A DNA stretch of 36,422 bases from Saccoglossus kowalevskii (GCF_000003605.2 NW_003108090.1:305120-341541), one strand, 5' to 3'. Shown: positions 1-13,708, counted from the first letter of the stretch. The notes: generated from the letters alone by a model not told the origin. Made by a program: numbers and translations.

Positions 1-10
1 CCGACTTGTT

Positions 11-20
11 TGCGCATGCG
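11..20. promoter_or_regulatory. NRF1-like palindromic site
   Basis: TGCGCATGCG matches the core of the NRF1 consensus and is followed at 39-47 by a second GC-rich half-site-like motif (CTGCGCAG). In animals such sites mark CpG-type promoters. A gene start may lie at or left of the window edge, but no convincing first exon is visible, so this is only suggestive. Confidence 0.3.
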
Positions 21-3000
21 TAGTGAACGAAATATTTACTGCGCAGATATGAAAATTTTTTTTCAAGTTTTCCGTTTTCAGCAAAGCGGTTGAAACGGGC
101 GTATCGGCGGCAACTAACATGGAGTATGACTAATGTTGTGGAAACAAAAGCGAAAGCACTGTAAGATAAACTAAGACAAAGGTTTTTTTAATCCTCTTAG
201 TTTCGTTGTTCTTCCTGGGGTTTATAGTTCCATGCTCTATCTATCCCAATAGAGGGACTGTGGTTATATTTAAACAAGCAAATTGTAATCCGTTCTTAGG
301 ATGTTTATATCAGTTGTTGTTTTGTGGGATTAGCGGTACAGGGGGAAAGATAAGCATTCATTTACTCAGTGGACAGAGGCGGAGTTAAATACCCATGAGC
401 ACTTGGTGCAATCCAAGGGATTGAGCGGTTCCCCTTTAAAATAAGTTATTAATACAATGTAGCTGACAATGATTTTTTTTAGATGTATTCCCAATACATG
501 TATTATAGAATTCATATATATGTTATATATAATTTTGAGAAAAAAATTAAACATAGAAACCCTTTTTTTTATTTTCACCATCTTAAAGGTAGTAAACCAT
601 GATAATGAATGGATGAAGAAGACGAGGATGTTGACTTTTGTGAAATACAGGCACAAAATTATGAACATTTGTAGCACACAGTAACATATAAATTGTTGTT
701 GTCATCAGAAACTCTACAGATTAAACGGAAATGCAGATCAAGTTTTCAATTGCTTAGCCATATGATAAGGTCAGCACTGCTATTCATTTCATGCACAGAT
801 ATAAAATTACATGATAAACAACTATCACTTCCAGTTTCCTTTTTTTTTTCACCAGGAAGTTATAATTTTGGTCTCAATTCACATCAAATCCAGCAAAAAT
901 TACGGTTTCACAGGCTTCTACTGAGTATTTTCAGCCATGGTAGCTGAAACTAAATTGCTTTTCTTAGCTGAGCACAAAATTATTTGCTGACTTGGCAGAT
1001 AGCAGAAGATGACCTGAAAATTCATAATACAGTCAAACCTGTGTATTGCAACCGCTAAAAAAAATTTCATTAAAATTGTCTTCCTAGACAACAAATCGCA
1101 AAAATATTGCTGAAAGGGTGGTTCTTATACGTTATGTGTTTAGACTGCCTTGTATAAGGCAGGATTTTTAAATTATATGATTATAATTTTATGATGACAA
1201 AAGCCCAGACGCAAGTTCACTACTACAAAATTTTATGATTTCCTCAGATTCATGACACTTAATATTTTGTGAAATTGGAGGAGTAATATACCATTAAAAT
1301 CATTTTAATAGTTTCTTGGTTACTGACAAAGTGGTACCACTCAAAAAAGAATACACATGTATGTGTGAATACCTGTGTTGTTTAGCAGAGTACACTAAAA
1401 ATACAAATATCACAGGAGTAACCAAATAACAACTAAACAAACAATGTTTGAGGTGCAGAACAAGAGTGTATTGTCCTACATGAATAAGGAACAAAAGTTT
1501 GTCAAGTGGTTGTAATTTATGGTGTTTGGAGCAACAATATACAAGTACTTTCCCCTTTTCACCACCAGACTTTCTTGCCCAAATTTGTCTGCACTTTTTT
1601 CATATATTCTTCAATATTTCTGGAAGTGAACGCTAATTTTGACGGACAAAATTTTGGTAAATTTGTACCAAAATAGTGTGGACTATGAAAGAGACTATTT
1701 TGTAAATTTGTGATGAAAAGAGAGAACTGGTGATGAAAAGGTTAAGTGTCATGTCAAGATTTTAAAAATATTTTATATATGAAGAACTTAATCATTAAAT
1801 CATAAACAACAAGGCTCAATTTGAAATTCAGTAAATGAAGTCTCTGAATCTGAAACTTGTCATTATTTATCAGTTATTATGTATTTTTTATATACTGGTA
1901 GTTTTGCTTTGTTTATTTTATTTTCCACAAGTATGCAGTTTCAGAAGTTCATACCATTTATCGGTAGTTGAAATATTACGGTAATAACGTATGTGCTCTA
2001 TTAGTAGTGCATGTTTACAATTGTATGTTAATGACAGAGGGGTGTCTATGTTCAAACTAAGTCATATTTTAATGACTCAGTATGCAATAAATATATTTTT
2101 TGGTTCTTGTATAGAGCAAATTTGGTATTACGAAAAAGACACAATGATGGCATAAATTAGGCAGCAAGTCTAGCCATAGCATAAAACCATAACTGAAGAC
2201 CACATCATTTATAAAGTACTCATGTATAAGAATATGTAAAGTTAGTTAAACAAAGTATTGTTACCCACACATAATTGTGATTAAAAAAAATATTTAATAT
2301 TCATGCAACTTTAAATGCACTAAAAGTTTCACTGTAATTTGCTGACTGACTACCCAAATATTTGCTATACCATTGCAATATCATTACTCTTCCCACAGCC
2401 AATATAAATGTATTGGTAATTCAATAACATCAGTGAAACACAAGTTCACACCATGACTAAAGAAATAATCATGCTGCATGCAAAACAATGTGATCCATTG
2501 TGAGCCCAAAATATTGGTGAAGAAAAAAAGCCTCTGTTTTCGTGAGTGTGTGTAGTGATGGTGGTGGTAATGTTGTGGTGGATCACTTTGGTCCACTACC
2601 TATGTATGTGTATGTTGATGCATGATACCTGTTCCTACGCTAATCTACTGTAAACTTTGCAAACTTCAAGAGTTAGTGATAATCACAAAATTTTGTAGTA
2701 GTTTTCGCAAGATTTTTATCTACACCATAAAATCATGAAAATTATTACATGTAGCAGGGAAATTGAATGTTTTACAGCAAGTTATCCACTGAGTATTGTT
2801 TTGAAACTAAATCTTGAAAAATCCATCTCTGTTGAGGACAGATTTTTAATGGCTGTATGATATTTCTCGTGGATGAAACAAGTGAATTTTACTTCAACTT
2901 AGAGGGTCTATCTAATCTGGGGAAGGGGGAGGAAGTTTAAACTAATGCACTCACTAAGAAAACAGTGCTACATTCAATGTAGTTAATCATGTCACTATGG

Positions 3001-3028
3001 ATCTAAGAAAACTACTTCATTATAGTTT
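21..3028. other. AT-rich non-coding stretch
   Basis: No coding region is supported. The open frames are short (at most about 100 codons), low in complexity and show no recognisable domain or splice structure. The only structured items are a small MITE-like repeat at about 1977-2132 and a motif AGAGGGACTGTGG at 251-263 that recurs elsewhere in the window. Confidence 0.6.
1977..2132. repeat. MITE-like repeat, family M2, copy 1
   Basis: This stretch shares an ordered set of motifs with copies at about 31132-31272 and 32409-32573: a left end with GCTCTATTAG, a middle AATGACAGAGG followed by AAGTCATATTTTAATGAC (shared with the 31.1-kb copy) and GCAATAAAT, and a right end ATAGAGCAAAT...GGTA that is roughly the reverse complement of the left end. 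Three dispersed, short, inverted-end copies indicate a non-autonomous DNA element. Exact ends are uncertain. Confidence 0.5.
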
Positions 3029-3560
3029 CCTGAAACAATGTTGATATTTTTGCACACTTGCCCAACTCCTTGATAACTTATGTAATTTAGATATAGGCAG
3101 AGGTACATTACTTGGAGTTTGCAACTTTGGTGACATGATACCAAGATTTTGTTTCAATCTCGCTCTCGCATAAGCATTGCAACTCAGAATAATGCAAATG
3201 CGCTTACCCGAGGTAACTAGGATACTCGGATGTCCAGGTGGATCGAAAATAGTTGCTCACGATATGACGAATTACGATAACTATATTTTCTGTACATTTT
3301 TGATGTATTACATTTTTTCACTATGAATGTGGTAATACATGTTTTATTGTTTTATAAAAAACCGCCCTATAACATGTTAGAAGGTCGTAGCATCAGTCTC
3401 GCTGTCTACGAGATGAGACTTGAATTGGATCTGGGCATGATGTCACCATACAGTACTATGCGCGTTGCAAACCCCAAGTAATGTACCTCTGCCTATATCT
3501 AAATTACATAAGTTATCAAGGAGTTGGGCAAGTGTGCAAAAATATCAACATTGTTTCAGG
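3029..3560. mobile_element. Long terminal-inverted-repeat element (MITE/foldback type)
   Basis: The left arm (3029-3125, starting CCTGAAACAATG) is an almost perfect reverse complement of the right arm (3464-3560, ending CATTGTTTCAGG). Weaker inverted similarity continues inward (TGGTGACAT near 3128 against ATGTCACCA near 3440). The interior has no coding capacity. The overall shape is a non-autonomous foldback element of about 530 bp. No clear target-site duplication is visible, so the superfamily is not assigned. Confidence 0.8.
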
Positions 3561-4898
3561 TATATGATATAGGTTATTTTTTATGATGATATTTGTTGCC
3601 CTGTTTAGTTGGCAAGCACAGTTACTTTTTCATGTTGATGTAGTATTGCAAGAAGAAACCAGTTGCAGCAGCACAAAAATATATGTTGCCATACCAATCA
3701 TTTCTTTCTTGACAAGCTAGCTGCATTTCTCCCTTAAATTCACTGCAGAAAGTGTGATTTTGGCTTGTGTCAAGCGTTCAGGCAGCAAATCTTGGCATTT
3801 GTCAGGTTTCAGTCCTGATTCTCTATTGAGACTGAGAACAAGTTTTTTCGGCATGTGTCGATTTTGTCCTTACCGCTCACATACACAGTTTGGCATGTGC
3901 TGACTCTGTCCTGACTTATGGCACATGCCGAGATCTGTTATGTGTACACCACTATATTGAATGCTAGATCGTTTACAATACAACATATTTTTATTTTGAC
4001 CTCCGTTATTTACGCGAGTATATGCACTACTACTAGTAATAGGAGAGGGGGGGATCGCCCCCCTCGAAAAAAAATTTGGGAAGCGTCGCCCCTCCAAAAT
4101 CATAGTGAAATCCTTGGTGTCAGCAAAATTCGCCCCTCAAAATACAGGAAATAGTGTTTTAGAGGGTTTAGATTTCAAAATTAAGGGGGAGCATGCCTCC
4201 GGACCCCTAGTAAAGTCGGCCTACAGCGCAAAGTTGGTGAGCAGATCTCGCCCCCTTCCCCGGTCCAAAATTTTGTACTGCCGCCTGTGTAAAGTAATAT
4301 ATTATGAAAGCCAGTGATCATGAGAATTCCTCACAGCAAAGTGATCATTGGTAGTAAAGGTAATTATATAAAAGAGAACCTCAAAGGCCGCTTCCACATC
4401 ACCTGCTATAACTATAGATGGGCAGGTTACCAATCAAACTATACACAAGTCAAACTTTACAAATTGATTCACACAAGAGGAAAAGAGGAAATTAGGCGTC
4501 AAAATGCATAAAGAAAACTTGGCAACACTTCAGATTTCCAATATTCATGATAAATTACATACAAAGTTGAAACCTATTGACAAGGGTAACCATATAGAAA
4601 GTATTTACAGGAAGCTATTTTTAGAATCCAATCAATAACAAATTCTTGTAGTTGTTACGAATGTAGCTGTCTATTCAATCTATAAAGGATTACTAAACTC
4701 AAGACAGAAAAAAATTATGAGAAAATAGTAGCTTTAACTTCAAGCAGAAATAGAATTTTGTTTAATATTTTTGTTTCAAAAACTTCAATGTAAACACCAT
4801 CTCATTAGAGAGCACACACAAACTCAAAAGGTCTTACTGTACATCCTGTGTTCCTTTCTAGAGGTACGACTGTATATCTTTCATTGTGAATATACTAG
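3561..4898. other. Non-coding stretch with a GC-rich transposon-like patch
   Basis: No gene is supported. At about 4040-4280 the composition switches to G and C runs, with GGGGGAGCATGCCTCCGGAC near 4185. This resembles the interior or end of degenerate DNA transposons common in invertebrate genomes. I infer a decayed element but cannot define its ends. Confidence 0.4.
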
Positions 4899-5447
4899 TA
4901 CTGTAAAATCTGTATTAGAAGCTGTGGCTTCTATAGGTGATTTTCCGTACAATTGCGAGATCTCGCGAGATGCATGAAAGACGCGCGTCGAACGTCTGCC
5001 GCAAAAATCGAACGATTTGATTTTGAACTAGAATTTCTTTATTTCGTAGCTTACATTGATCGACCGATCTTCGACAGAGGAATATTGCTTCCGAATACGC
5101 TTACTTAATCAAAATTGCCTATCATCAAATGTGGACAGCACATTATTGAGCATGGAAATGTCCCCGAAATACTTTCGCGTTTGTCGAATCCCACGCGATG
5201 TTTGACGCGACTACGACGCTATGACCTTTGTTTGTCCTGTTTTTAAGTTTGATTTCACGCATAACGCGTGATTCTCGCAGTGAACGGAAAATGGTCAATT
5301 AAAATGGTACAATGCAACCAAGGGGATGCAGCTTCTATTAGAGCATCTACACATATGAGAAATGATGATTTTTTGGTTCACAATTGTTCAAAAAGAATGG
5401 GTGCGACTTCTATTAGAGATGTGGCTTCTAATACAGATTTTACAGTA
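4899..5447. mobile_element. TA-flanked MITE, 24-nt perfect inverted ends
   Basis: The left end (4899-4922) and right end (5424-5447) are exact reverse complements over 24 nt: TACTGTAAAATCTGTATTAG followed by AAGC. Taking the outermost TA as target duplication leaves an element running from CTGTAAAATC to GATTTTACAG, as in Tc1/mariner-like non-autonomous elements. The interior is CpG-rich in part and carries the perfect palindrome TCTCGCGAGA at 4961-4970. A diverged relative of the right part lies at about 35522-35674. Confidence 0.8.
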
Positions 5448-8400
5448 GTCTTTGTCATTTCACAGTAGTAGCAAATGTACAATAGTTTACAGGGTTGAAA
5501 TTCAAAATTATTGCCGGTCCATAGAACTAGTTGGAGAGCTAGTTGCAGCCTGTCCCTATAACATTACTTGAAACAATATTTTCATAATCAAATCTTAAAA
5601 ATTCTGGAAGCAATTTTCTGGGCATTTTCAACTTTGGACTACCTCATTTGGACGGTTAATTAAAAACATGATATCTGTTTTCACCTGTCCACAGGTACAG
5701 TCAATTTGTACAATTGCCTGTCCCAGCTAAAATCTGCCTGTCTGGAAAAGGTGAATAGGCCTTAATACAGAAATACTTATTTTCAAATCAATGTTGAGTT
5801 ACTACTAATTAAGGGTTAAACTCAAAACATCTTTGTTTTTACCATCTATACTAGTTTCTCCACTGGTTCAATAATCTTTTACATAATTTATGATCACCAT
5901 GCTGTTATTATGAATTGAAAACAAACGGAAAGTCTTGTACAAGACGTCATGTGTGTCCTTACTTTTCAAGCATTATACCCTAATAGCCATAAGTATTTCT
6001 TACATCTAATTTCTGTCACAACAACAAGGTTCAAATTTCACTTGAACTAACACATTTTACATTGATGGCCTGCAATATACGTCAACAGTGACATGTCATC
6101 AACAGTTGAAAAATGCCTTAAATTCTCATTTTACAGTTTGTTTTTCAAAACCACACTCTTTCAGTCTTTGATTCAGCATGGCATGGGCTAATAAACTTAA
6201 GTCTGAAAAAGTAAACTTCAGCAATAATTGTTTTGGTTTGAGTTGTATAATTACTAAAGACTTGAGAAACAAGTATGTGAAAAAGTTATGGGACAAATAT
6301 GACATGGAGTCAATGCACTTTCAGAGGTCAGGGATAGACAGTTTATCTTATTTGCTATGCAAATTTTTTTATAATGTCATAAATGTCAGTTTAAATGTTG
6401 CCTCCTGGGAATTTTCTCCCAAATCTTTGACATCCACACAATAGATACTGTATCTATGACGATGTTTCCAACAAATAAATCAGTTTTCCCAAGGCCTTTA
6501 AAGCACCATGTCCCCGCGTCGCTTAGACAAATAGTTGCGTTGCTTTTGTTTCGCCGGTGATTCTTGAAATCATGCCTGTGATGCTTAAGTTGTTGTATTG
6601 TTTACTAGTGTCAGCTTCGTCTTGCACATCTTCAAAGCAATAACATGTATTGATCGAAAGGTAATCCTGCCTTTGTTAGCCTTACAAAAACAGTTATAAA
6701 ATGGAAGTCTACAAGAAGTCTTTCAAGGGGATCGGGGCCTGCAAAGTAATAATTTGCCCATTGCGTCGGGAAGATCAGTCAGCTGGCATCGGTGTCGCTG
6801 GGTGTATATGATAAAGGGAAGTTGTGCAACCACATTTGCCGAGTTCGCAGTTTTTCGCCGATAAAAAAAAATAACTACGGCATTATTCTCTATCAATAAT
6901 CCGCTCAAAACAGGAACATTTCTAATTCTTGTGTTTTTTCAATGTTTTTCGAAAAACCTGTGATTAGGCTGCGAAAGTAGAACATTCCGGATGGGGTGAA
7001 ACGAAAGAGCCAAATAGAACGCGTAAAAATAGAACACGTATTTTGACCTCTATGTGGCCAAACCAATGGCTGGACACGATACGTTTGTGACCGTTGTGAC
7101 CTGACCATGACTTTGTTCACTTTGTTCCTAGCATTATTGTAGTGGCTTCTAAGATCTCAGAAAGCACACAACTTCAAGCTATGACAACTGCCAATTTCAC
7201 AGGAAGTATAACCACAACCAAAATATATAATTTCTTGTAAATCTAGCAATCTATGTGACTACACATTTAAATCATATCGTGCTGACTAGACCGATTCAGG
7301 AATATGTGTGAAAACAGCACATTTCCTGGGTGGTAATTCACCACTCCCACAGTATTGCTAACTAATGCATGATTTGTTGCCTATTTTGTCTGTAAATGCC
7401 ATATTTCTAACAAGGAAATCCCTATAAATGTCGTTGTTGTCTGATTTGCAAACCAGAAATTACGTCACGGAAATTCTCAAGATTTAAGAACAATAAGTAA
7501 GTTTTCTTTTGGTATAAACGTGTGTCACTCTTGAAATAAATAACTTTCTTTAAAATATATTTTCTGAAATTATACACTGAATATTTATGTCAAAAAAGTT
7601 TCCAAACTGAATAAGAATTAATTCCTCATGAAAGGTTCATTTTCCAACCAGCTAGTGTTTTGTTTATTGTTGTCAACAATAAATTCAACATGCATTGCTG
7701 TTTCTAATATTATAGTGGTGAGCATCCAAATTGTAACGTATTTAACATGTTTTGCGTACACCGTTTTGCACCCATATCAAGCTCTTAGTGTTACATCGGG
7801 TCATCATGATCGGGTGTTACATCGACCACTGCCCTAGGAAGTGCTTGACAGTGGAGTTATTTGCAACAAACTACAAACTTGACTGAGAAACCTTGGAAAA
7901 TATATAGTAGTAATTTCCATTTCTACGTGCCACAAATAACTTTAAAAGTCGAAATACTGAACACAATACAACTTTAATATAACCCCTATTTGTAAAATTA
8001 TGAATATTATTATCGAATGTATATTCAATTCATTACACATTGCTAGATTTGGTTAGCTGTATTATATACGATGACATAAATAAAAATAAACTTGCATTTA
8101 TAGATTAAATAATATTGATATTTACATAAATCATAATAGTGATGTTGTGTCCTGCTTATGTTACGGGTAAGTCGAGTGAACCAAAACACGCACGGAATGC
8201 TAATATGTCATCATGTTCTATCGACAGAGGGGCCCGGGGTACACTAAAATGAGTTAGTACCGTAATAACTTCAATGAAATGAAAACACCGCGGATATCAA
8301 CCGATATATCATGCATGTGTAGCTCAAGTTCGCCAAACAAACAAAATTATTCCGTGGATTGAAAATGAAATGAATACAGCAGCTTTGTAAAATGTGACCA

Positions 8401-9670
8401 AGCCCACTTCATTTTAATACGCTCGGCAGCCGACATTGAATCAGGCATTTTATGGTATGCTATGATGATTTTTAGAATTATATAAGTGTGGACCTACCCT
8501 CAATAGTTGTAATATCTCTTCTTTTGGCAACAATTATCAGACCAGGGCGAAAGGAAGACAGGAACAGCGTACCCAAAATGACCTCAGCTAGCGTCAGGGG
8601 CCCATTCAGCAAGTCACGCAAAATACCGCGATATTATCGGAGTATTGTCGTTAGTGGCGCTGTCCAAAAAAATAATGGTCGCCAGACTTTAGTTACATTT
8701 GACTGTAAAATTGTAGCAATCCTACTTTAATTGCTAATGCTCAGAAATATGGGACTTTTAATATCCAGTGGAATATATTGACATCATGCAAGACATTATA
8801 GGTTTTATTTTTCAACTATTAAAATACAATGTAGTACTTTGTACCAAGATGGAATTTTTACGTCAATGTTTAATGAGTCGTTTAGAGTGAAATGACTGGA
8901 ACGCGAAATAATGTACATTATAATATCTCACCAACGGTTTCCATTAAATTTGGACAAGGGATACTTTTATGTACATGGGAATGACAACGATATATACATT
9001 AGTACAATGTACTAAAAGTCGCACATTACTGTTATGAGAGGTTTACTATGTAAAGTATCAATGAGTATATACTAGTACATGTATTTTAAAGTAAATGAGT
9101 AAAAAGAGAATGGTTTTAAATTATCACATTTAAAAGATTTAACTAAATTTAGTTGATTGTTGGACAAAAATGTGAGCAGCTATGGAATATTAAAATAACA
9201 TGATTCAACTGATACGCACAGCTCGGCACGCTCATTGCGTATTAAACCACTAGGGGATTAAACAAACCCTTAGAACAGAACATGGACGCGGATGTACTAG
9301 TACGCCCATGAACAAAACGAGTTGACGACGTATCCACATGGTCACAACAAAGTTTATATGTTTTTGCCACAAGTTGCAAAAGTTCGTAAACTATAATGTG
9401 TTTCAATGTGAAGTACATACTAAAATAGTCATCTTTCATTTTCACAGAGCAAACAGAAGGAGACAGCTTCTGTAGTATAAAAAAAACGTAACCTTGGCAA
9501 CATACGTACATGAAAATTAATATTAACGACATTTTTCGGCGTGTGACATACACCAATCACTATACGACACATACTTCGGGTTTTTACATATTTGTTTTCT
9601 AAGTTGACAGATGACCTCGTTCCGGGCCCGCCAAGATTTGAACGCAATAAGCATAGTTTTTGATACGTTT
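5448..9670. other. Non-coding stretch, no gene recognised
   Basis: Short open frames here lack domain similarity, coding bias or splice structure. A slightly CpG-richer patch near 6500-6620 and one near 8560-8660 might belong to unspliced exons or old elements, but I found nothing to support either. Confidence 0.5.
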
Positions 9671-9718
9671 ACTCAACGCACGGTTACTAAAAACCGTAAC
9701 TAGTAACCGTACTCAACG
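9671..9718. repeat. Micro-insertion: 8-bp direct repeats around a small palindrome
   Basis: ACTCAACG occurs at 9671-9678 and again at 9711-9718. Between them, 9680-9689 (ACGGTTACTA) and 9701-9710 (TAGTAACCGT) are perfect inverted repeats. This is the layout of a tiny inverted-repeat insertion with an 8-bp target duplication. Confidence 0.5.
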
Positions 9719-11762
9719 AGACTATAACATATTCTCTAGTGTCTTTGGTTAACTTTAGGGCTTGAAACGGATAAATGGCAATGTGTATTATTTTTAAGAT
9801 GTATTACAAACAGAAATATGTATGTTTTAATCTACGGCACGTCGAGAACAAAATAAATTTTGATTTATCGTAAACTGAAAATTTAGGTTTTGCAGCAAAC
9901 TGGTTACTACGTTACAGGAACGCCATGGGCAGAATTATTAATGTGTGGCTATTCATATTCAGAGTTCTGACTGGGTGTCTGGTCACCGTCCCTCACCAGG
10001 GACCAGAGTCGGTGGTTTGGTATAGCGTGGAGGTATTGTATAAGCTCAGACCACAGTTCCTCTATCAGTCTATAGAGGGGCTGTTTCTGAGCATAATGGT
10101 CTAAGCTCAGACTGAGGTTTATATTTATATAAACAGAAAACAACTGGTAGTTTATTTTCTATCGCTGTTACATAACAGTGATTGACAGAAGCTTATTTTG
10201 CAAGGAAATCTGCCTTTGAATCTCACTAGGTTGTCAAAGACGTTTTCACTGATATTCAAGTAATCATTATGCAAATTGACATTCACAGTTGTAAATTGCT
10301 GACAAAATTGACCGGTTTCCTCTCAAAACAATATTGCCTCTACGCTGATTATAGACATTACAGTTGGTTTAAAAATGAAGAACACTACATTACTACATGC
10401 ATGTACAGTCCCCCTCTGTAAAGGAACTATGATGTATGCTATATAATGACTTTGCTCCGTTGAACGTTTATGGTTGAACTACTTATGAGCTGTGCACTAA
10501 AAGAATGGAGTTTTTACATACAAAAACATTTAAAACATGAATAAAACCTGGTGTCAAATTTGCTTTGCTTTATCAAAATTGTGTGCGTGTTTTAAGTAAA
10601 ATAAAGCGTTTATATGTTGTTTAAAATTTGAAAATATAAAACTTATAACTCAGATATAGAAATTAGCATAATTGCATTTGTATTCATAGATGTTAGTAGT
10701 ATATCGGTGAAAACAGTCAGATCACGTCTTGTATCAGTATGCATGTATCAGTAAAATTAGGAGTAAAATATTTGAAATAATGGGGTGACCAATGCATTTT
10801 TTTGGGTAGTTTCTAGTTGGAACATTCTTATTTCGTCTTTTCTTGGTGTCCAGGAAGCATTACAGCTCCCTGCGGTGTCCAACTTGCCAGCCACCTCCTT
10901 AATTTCATGTGGTCGACCCTTTACATTTGTTTATTTTCGTGTTGCTTACGGAGTGTGCATTTTCCTACATTGGACGTTTACTGGCTGGAAATGTCACAAA
11001 ATGTTGTGATGCGGTATAACTTTGAACATGTCTGGACATTTTTTTCTTTAATAAACTTGCGTGTAACCACACAGACCCTTAAAAAACAGGGATAGGCAGC
11101 TTGTCGATACGCAATTAATTTATACGCCAAAGTGACCACAAATAATTAAATATTCATCTAATTTACGATTAAAGAATGTGGCAGAAATTTGCGATTCAAA
11201 AACGGGGGGATGACAAATCCGGAAGCCTGTCGGATGCTTTTGCTAATTACGTATGCAAAGCAACAACGTAGGCAAATAAACTATTAGTTTGTTGCCTTTC
11301 GTCAGTGTTGTTTTTCCCTCTCTTTTTTAGGGTTTATGGTGTAACATAATCTCAAAACACTTTAGTAAGCTTATAAGACAGTCACTCTATAGACTTACTG
11401 TGCTAACAAGTTATGTGTTTGGTGAACGATACCGCCCTCTAAGTCAACATTTACCCGTAAAATAATGCATAGAGGTATAAACAGATATACTAGTACACAG
11501 TTTATACCTTCATGAATAATACAAGCCCTATTACAGCATAGAGCTCCATGATTACAGGGTAATTGTTGACACTAAAGCTATTTCGTTTTGCGACAAGATT
11601 TACTTCGGTGTCTGAAAATGTTTTGGGCAATTAGGTTAGTGTTTGCCGTGATATGGATATGCATCATATCGTAATAGTTGTAGTTTGGGCTTGTGGGTAG
11701 AATCTTTGAACGGAATATTACAGTAACCCCAATCCAACAACAATACTAGTATATTTTACGGT
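9719..11762. other. Non-coding stretch upstream of the histone cluster
   Basis: No gene is supported. A small inverted repeat (AGGTATAAAC / GTTTATACCT, about 11474-11510) and a patch at 10024-10110 with GCGTGGAGGTAT and CCTCTATCAGTCTATAGAGG look like remnants of small palindromic elements. Confidence 0.45.
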
Positions 11763-11802
11763 AGTTCTCTTTTTTGAGGATGTAGTGGCCCTGAAAAGGG
11801 CC
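11763..11802 (-). terminator. H3 mRNA 3'-end: histone stem-loop plus downstream element
   Basis: On the minus strand, GGCCCTTTTCAGGGCC (11802-11787) is the canonical metazoan histone stem-loop, with a 6-bp stem and UUUC loop, bound by SLBP. It is followed by a purine-rich histone downstream element (CAAAAAAGAGAACT) that would pair with U7 snRNA. It lies 29 nt past the H3 stop codon. Confidence 0.95.
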
Positions 11803-11831
11803 GTTTTGTTTGTGTATGCTAGGCATACGAT

Positions 11832-12411
<580 letters not shown>

Positions 12412-12852
12412 TTGAAAAAACAGTCGGTAGAATCCGAAATTGTACCCAAGCTCACACATTTGAGAAAACAGTTTTTCCTATCGTTAATTAGTAATTATTA
12501 CGTTGAAATAAACGAAATGAAATAATACATAGGCACTCACACTGACAGATTTTACAAATAAATAATTATGTTAAAAAAACAACGTGAAATGTGATAAAAT
12601 AATAAGCGCAAGTTGTGTGAACAAGTACAATTTGTCACTACCCAGAACTATACTTTCTTTAATAAGTGCCGACTTTTCTTCACATTTGAGAAAATATTTC
12701 TATATTGCCTTCATTAAAATATATAATATTGATATCAGAAAATGATATAACAATAAAAGTATACGAATGAACTAGTATTATAGTTGACACACGTAGACAT
12801 TGTATAATAATTATTCACAACGTGGCAGCGGTTGGCTATTAACATTCATGGT
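12412..12852. other. AT-rich spacer between H3 and the H4 module
   Basis: Nothing beyond AT-rich sequence is visible. The segmental similarity to the second histone module begins just to the right, near 12853. Confidence 0.5.
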
Positions 12853-12992
12853 GATGTTGTTAAAGGTTATTTTAAATCAAGTTTTAAATCAAGTGACCGG
12901 AAGACTTGTTTAAAAAAATGGAAGCAATACACCACAGTCCCTCCATCCCTGTGAATATACAAATAGAAAATAATGTGTGTAAGGTGTGACAG

Positions 12993-13451
12993 ATCACTGG
13001 TAGCATAGTGGTTGTCGCTCCAGACTCATGATCGGTAGACCCATGTTCAAATCCTACCTTAGGCTGAACATCAAAGGGTCAACCCCTACCCTGGGTGAGT
13101 GTGCCACAGACTCAATGGGAAGGCCAATTCTACTGGCCGAGATTCATTCACTAACGAATGCGACTTTGGGGGAACCTTTGTTAAGGTCCGCAGGTGCTTG
13201 TGTTCGACCGAGCCTGGTTGACGCCAGGATAGCGCATTAAAATTGCCATTTGACAGAGAGATGGCCACACAGCCCTGTCATGTAGTCCCAAACATGAATA
13301 TGACTTCTGTGGCAAAATGCACTATGTGTCAGCACTAGCACTTGCAATTTGCACATAAAAAAAAAAGTCAGGAGAGACAACGGTGACATTCAATGTCCAG
13401 AACTGTCGCCTGGCACAAAAATATTACAAAAAAAAAAAAAAAAAAAAAAAA
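12993..13451 (+). mobile_element. tRNA-derived SINE with poly(A) tail and target-site duplication
   Basis: The head contains a good pol III A box (TAGCATAGTGG, 13001-13011) and B box (TGTTCAAATCC, 13044-13054) at tRNA spacing. The body of about 370 bp is non-coding and ends in a run of about 26 A. The insertion is flanked by an exact 12-bp target duplication AAGGTGTGACAG (12981-12992 and 13452-13463). The head resembles a tRNA with CAT in the anticodon-loop position, but the parent tRNA is uncertain. The exact duplication suggests a fairly recent insertion, and the second histone module lacks it. Confidence 0.93.
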
Positions 13452-13708
13452 AAGGTGTGACAGAAAAAAATGCTAGCACATTCAAGAAAAAATAAAAACA
13501 CTGGCCACACGTTTTCAGCCAGCCCCATGATTTAAAATGAGTGACCTCTTAGTGCATTTGTTTAGCAGTCCAACACAATGGTCCTACCAGAGACGAATAT
13601 ATACCTTTATCGGGATGTGTTTTTGAAATAATAAATATAGTTTTTTTCTGTCGTTGTCCAGTGGAAAATTGTCGTTTCTCTGTTCTTTTTTTTTTTAAAT
13701 TGTAATCA

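Noticed and set aside
7798-7856. Direct and inverted repeats around GTGTTACATCG and CCACTG...CAGTGG
   Set aside because: Short and of a kind expected by chance in a window this size; no flanking duplication or further copies seen.
12993-13060. A functional tRNA gene
   Set aside because: A and B boxes are present, but the sequence continues into a long body with an A tail and target duplication, so it is a SINE head.
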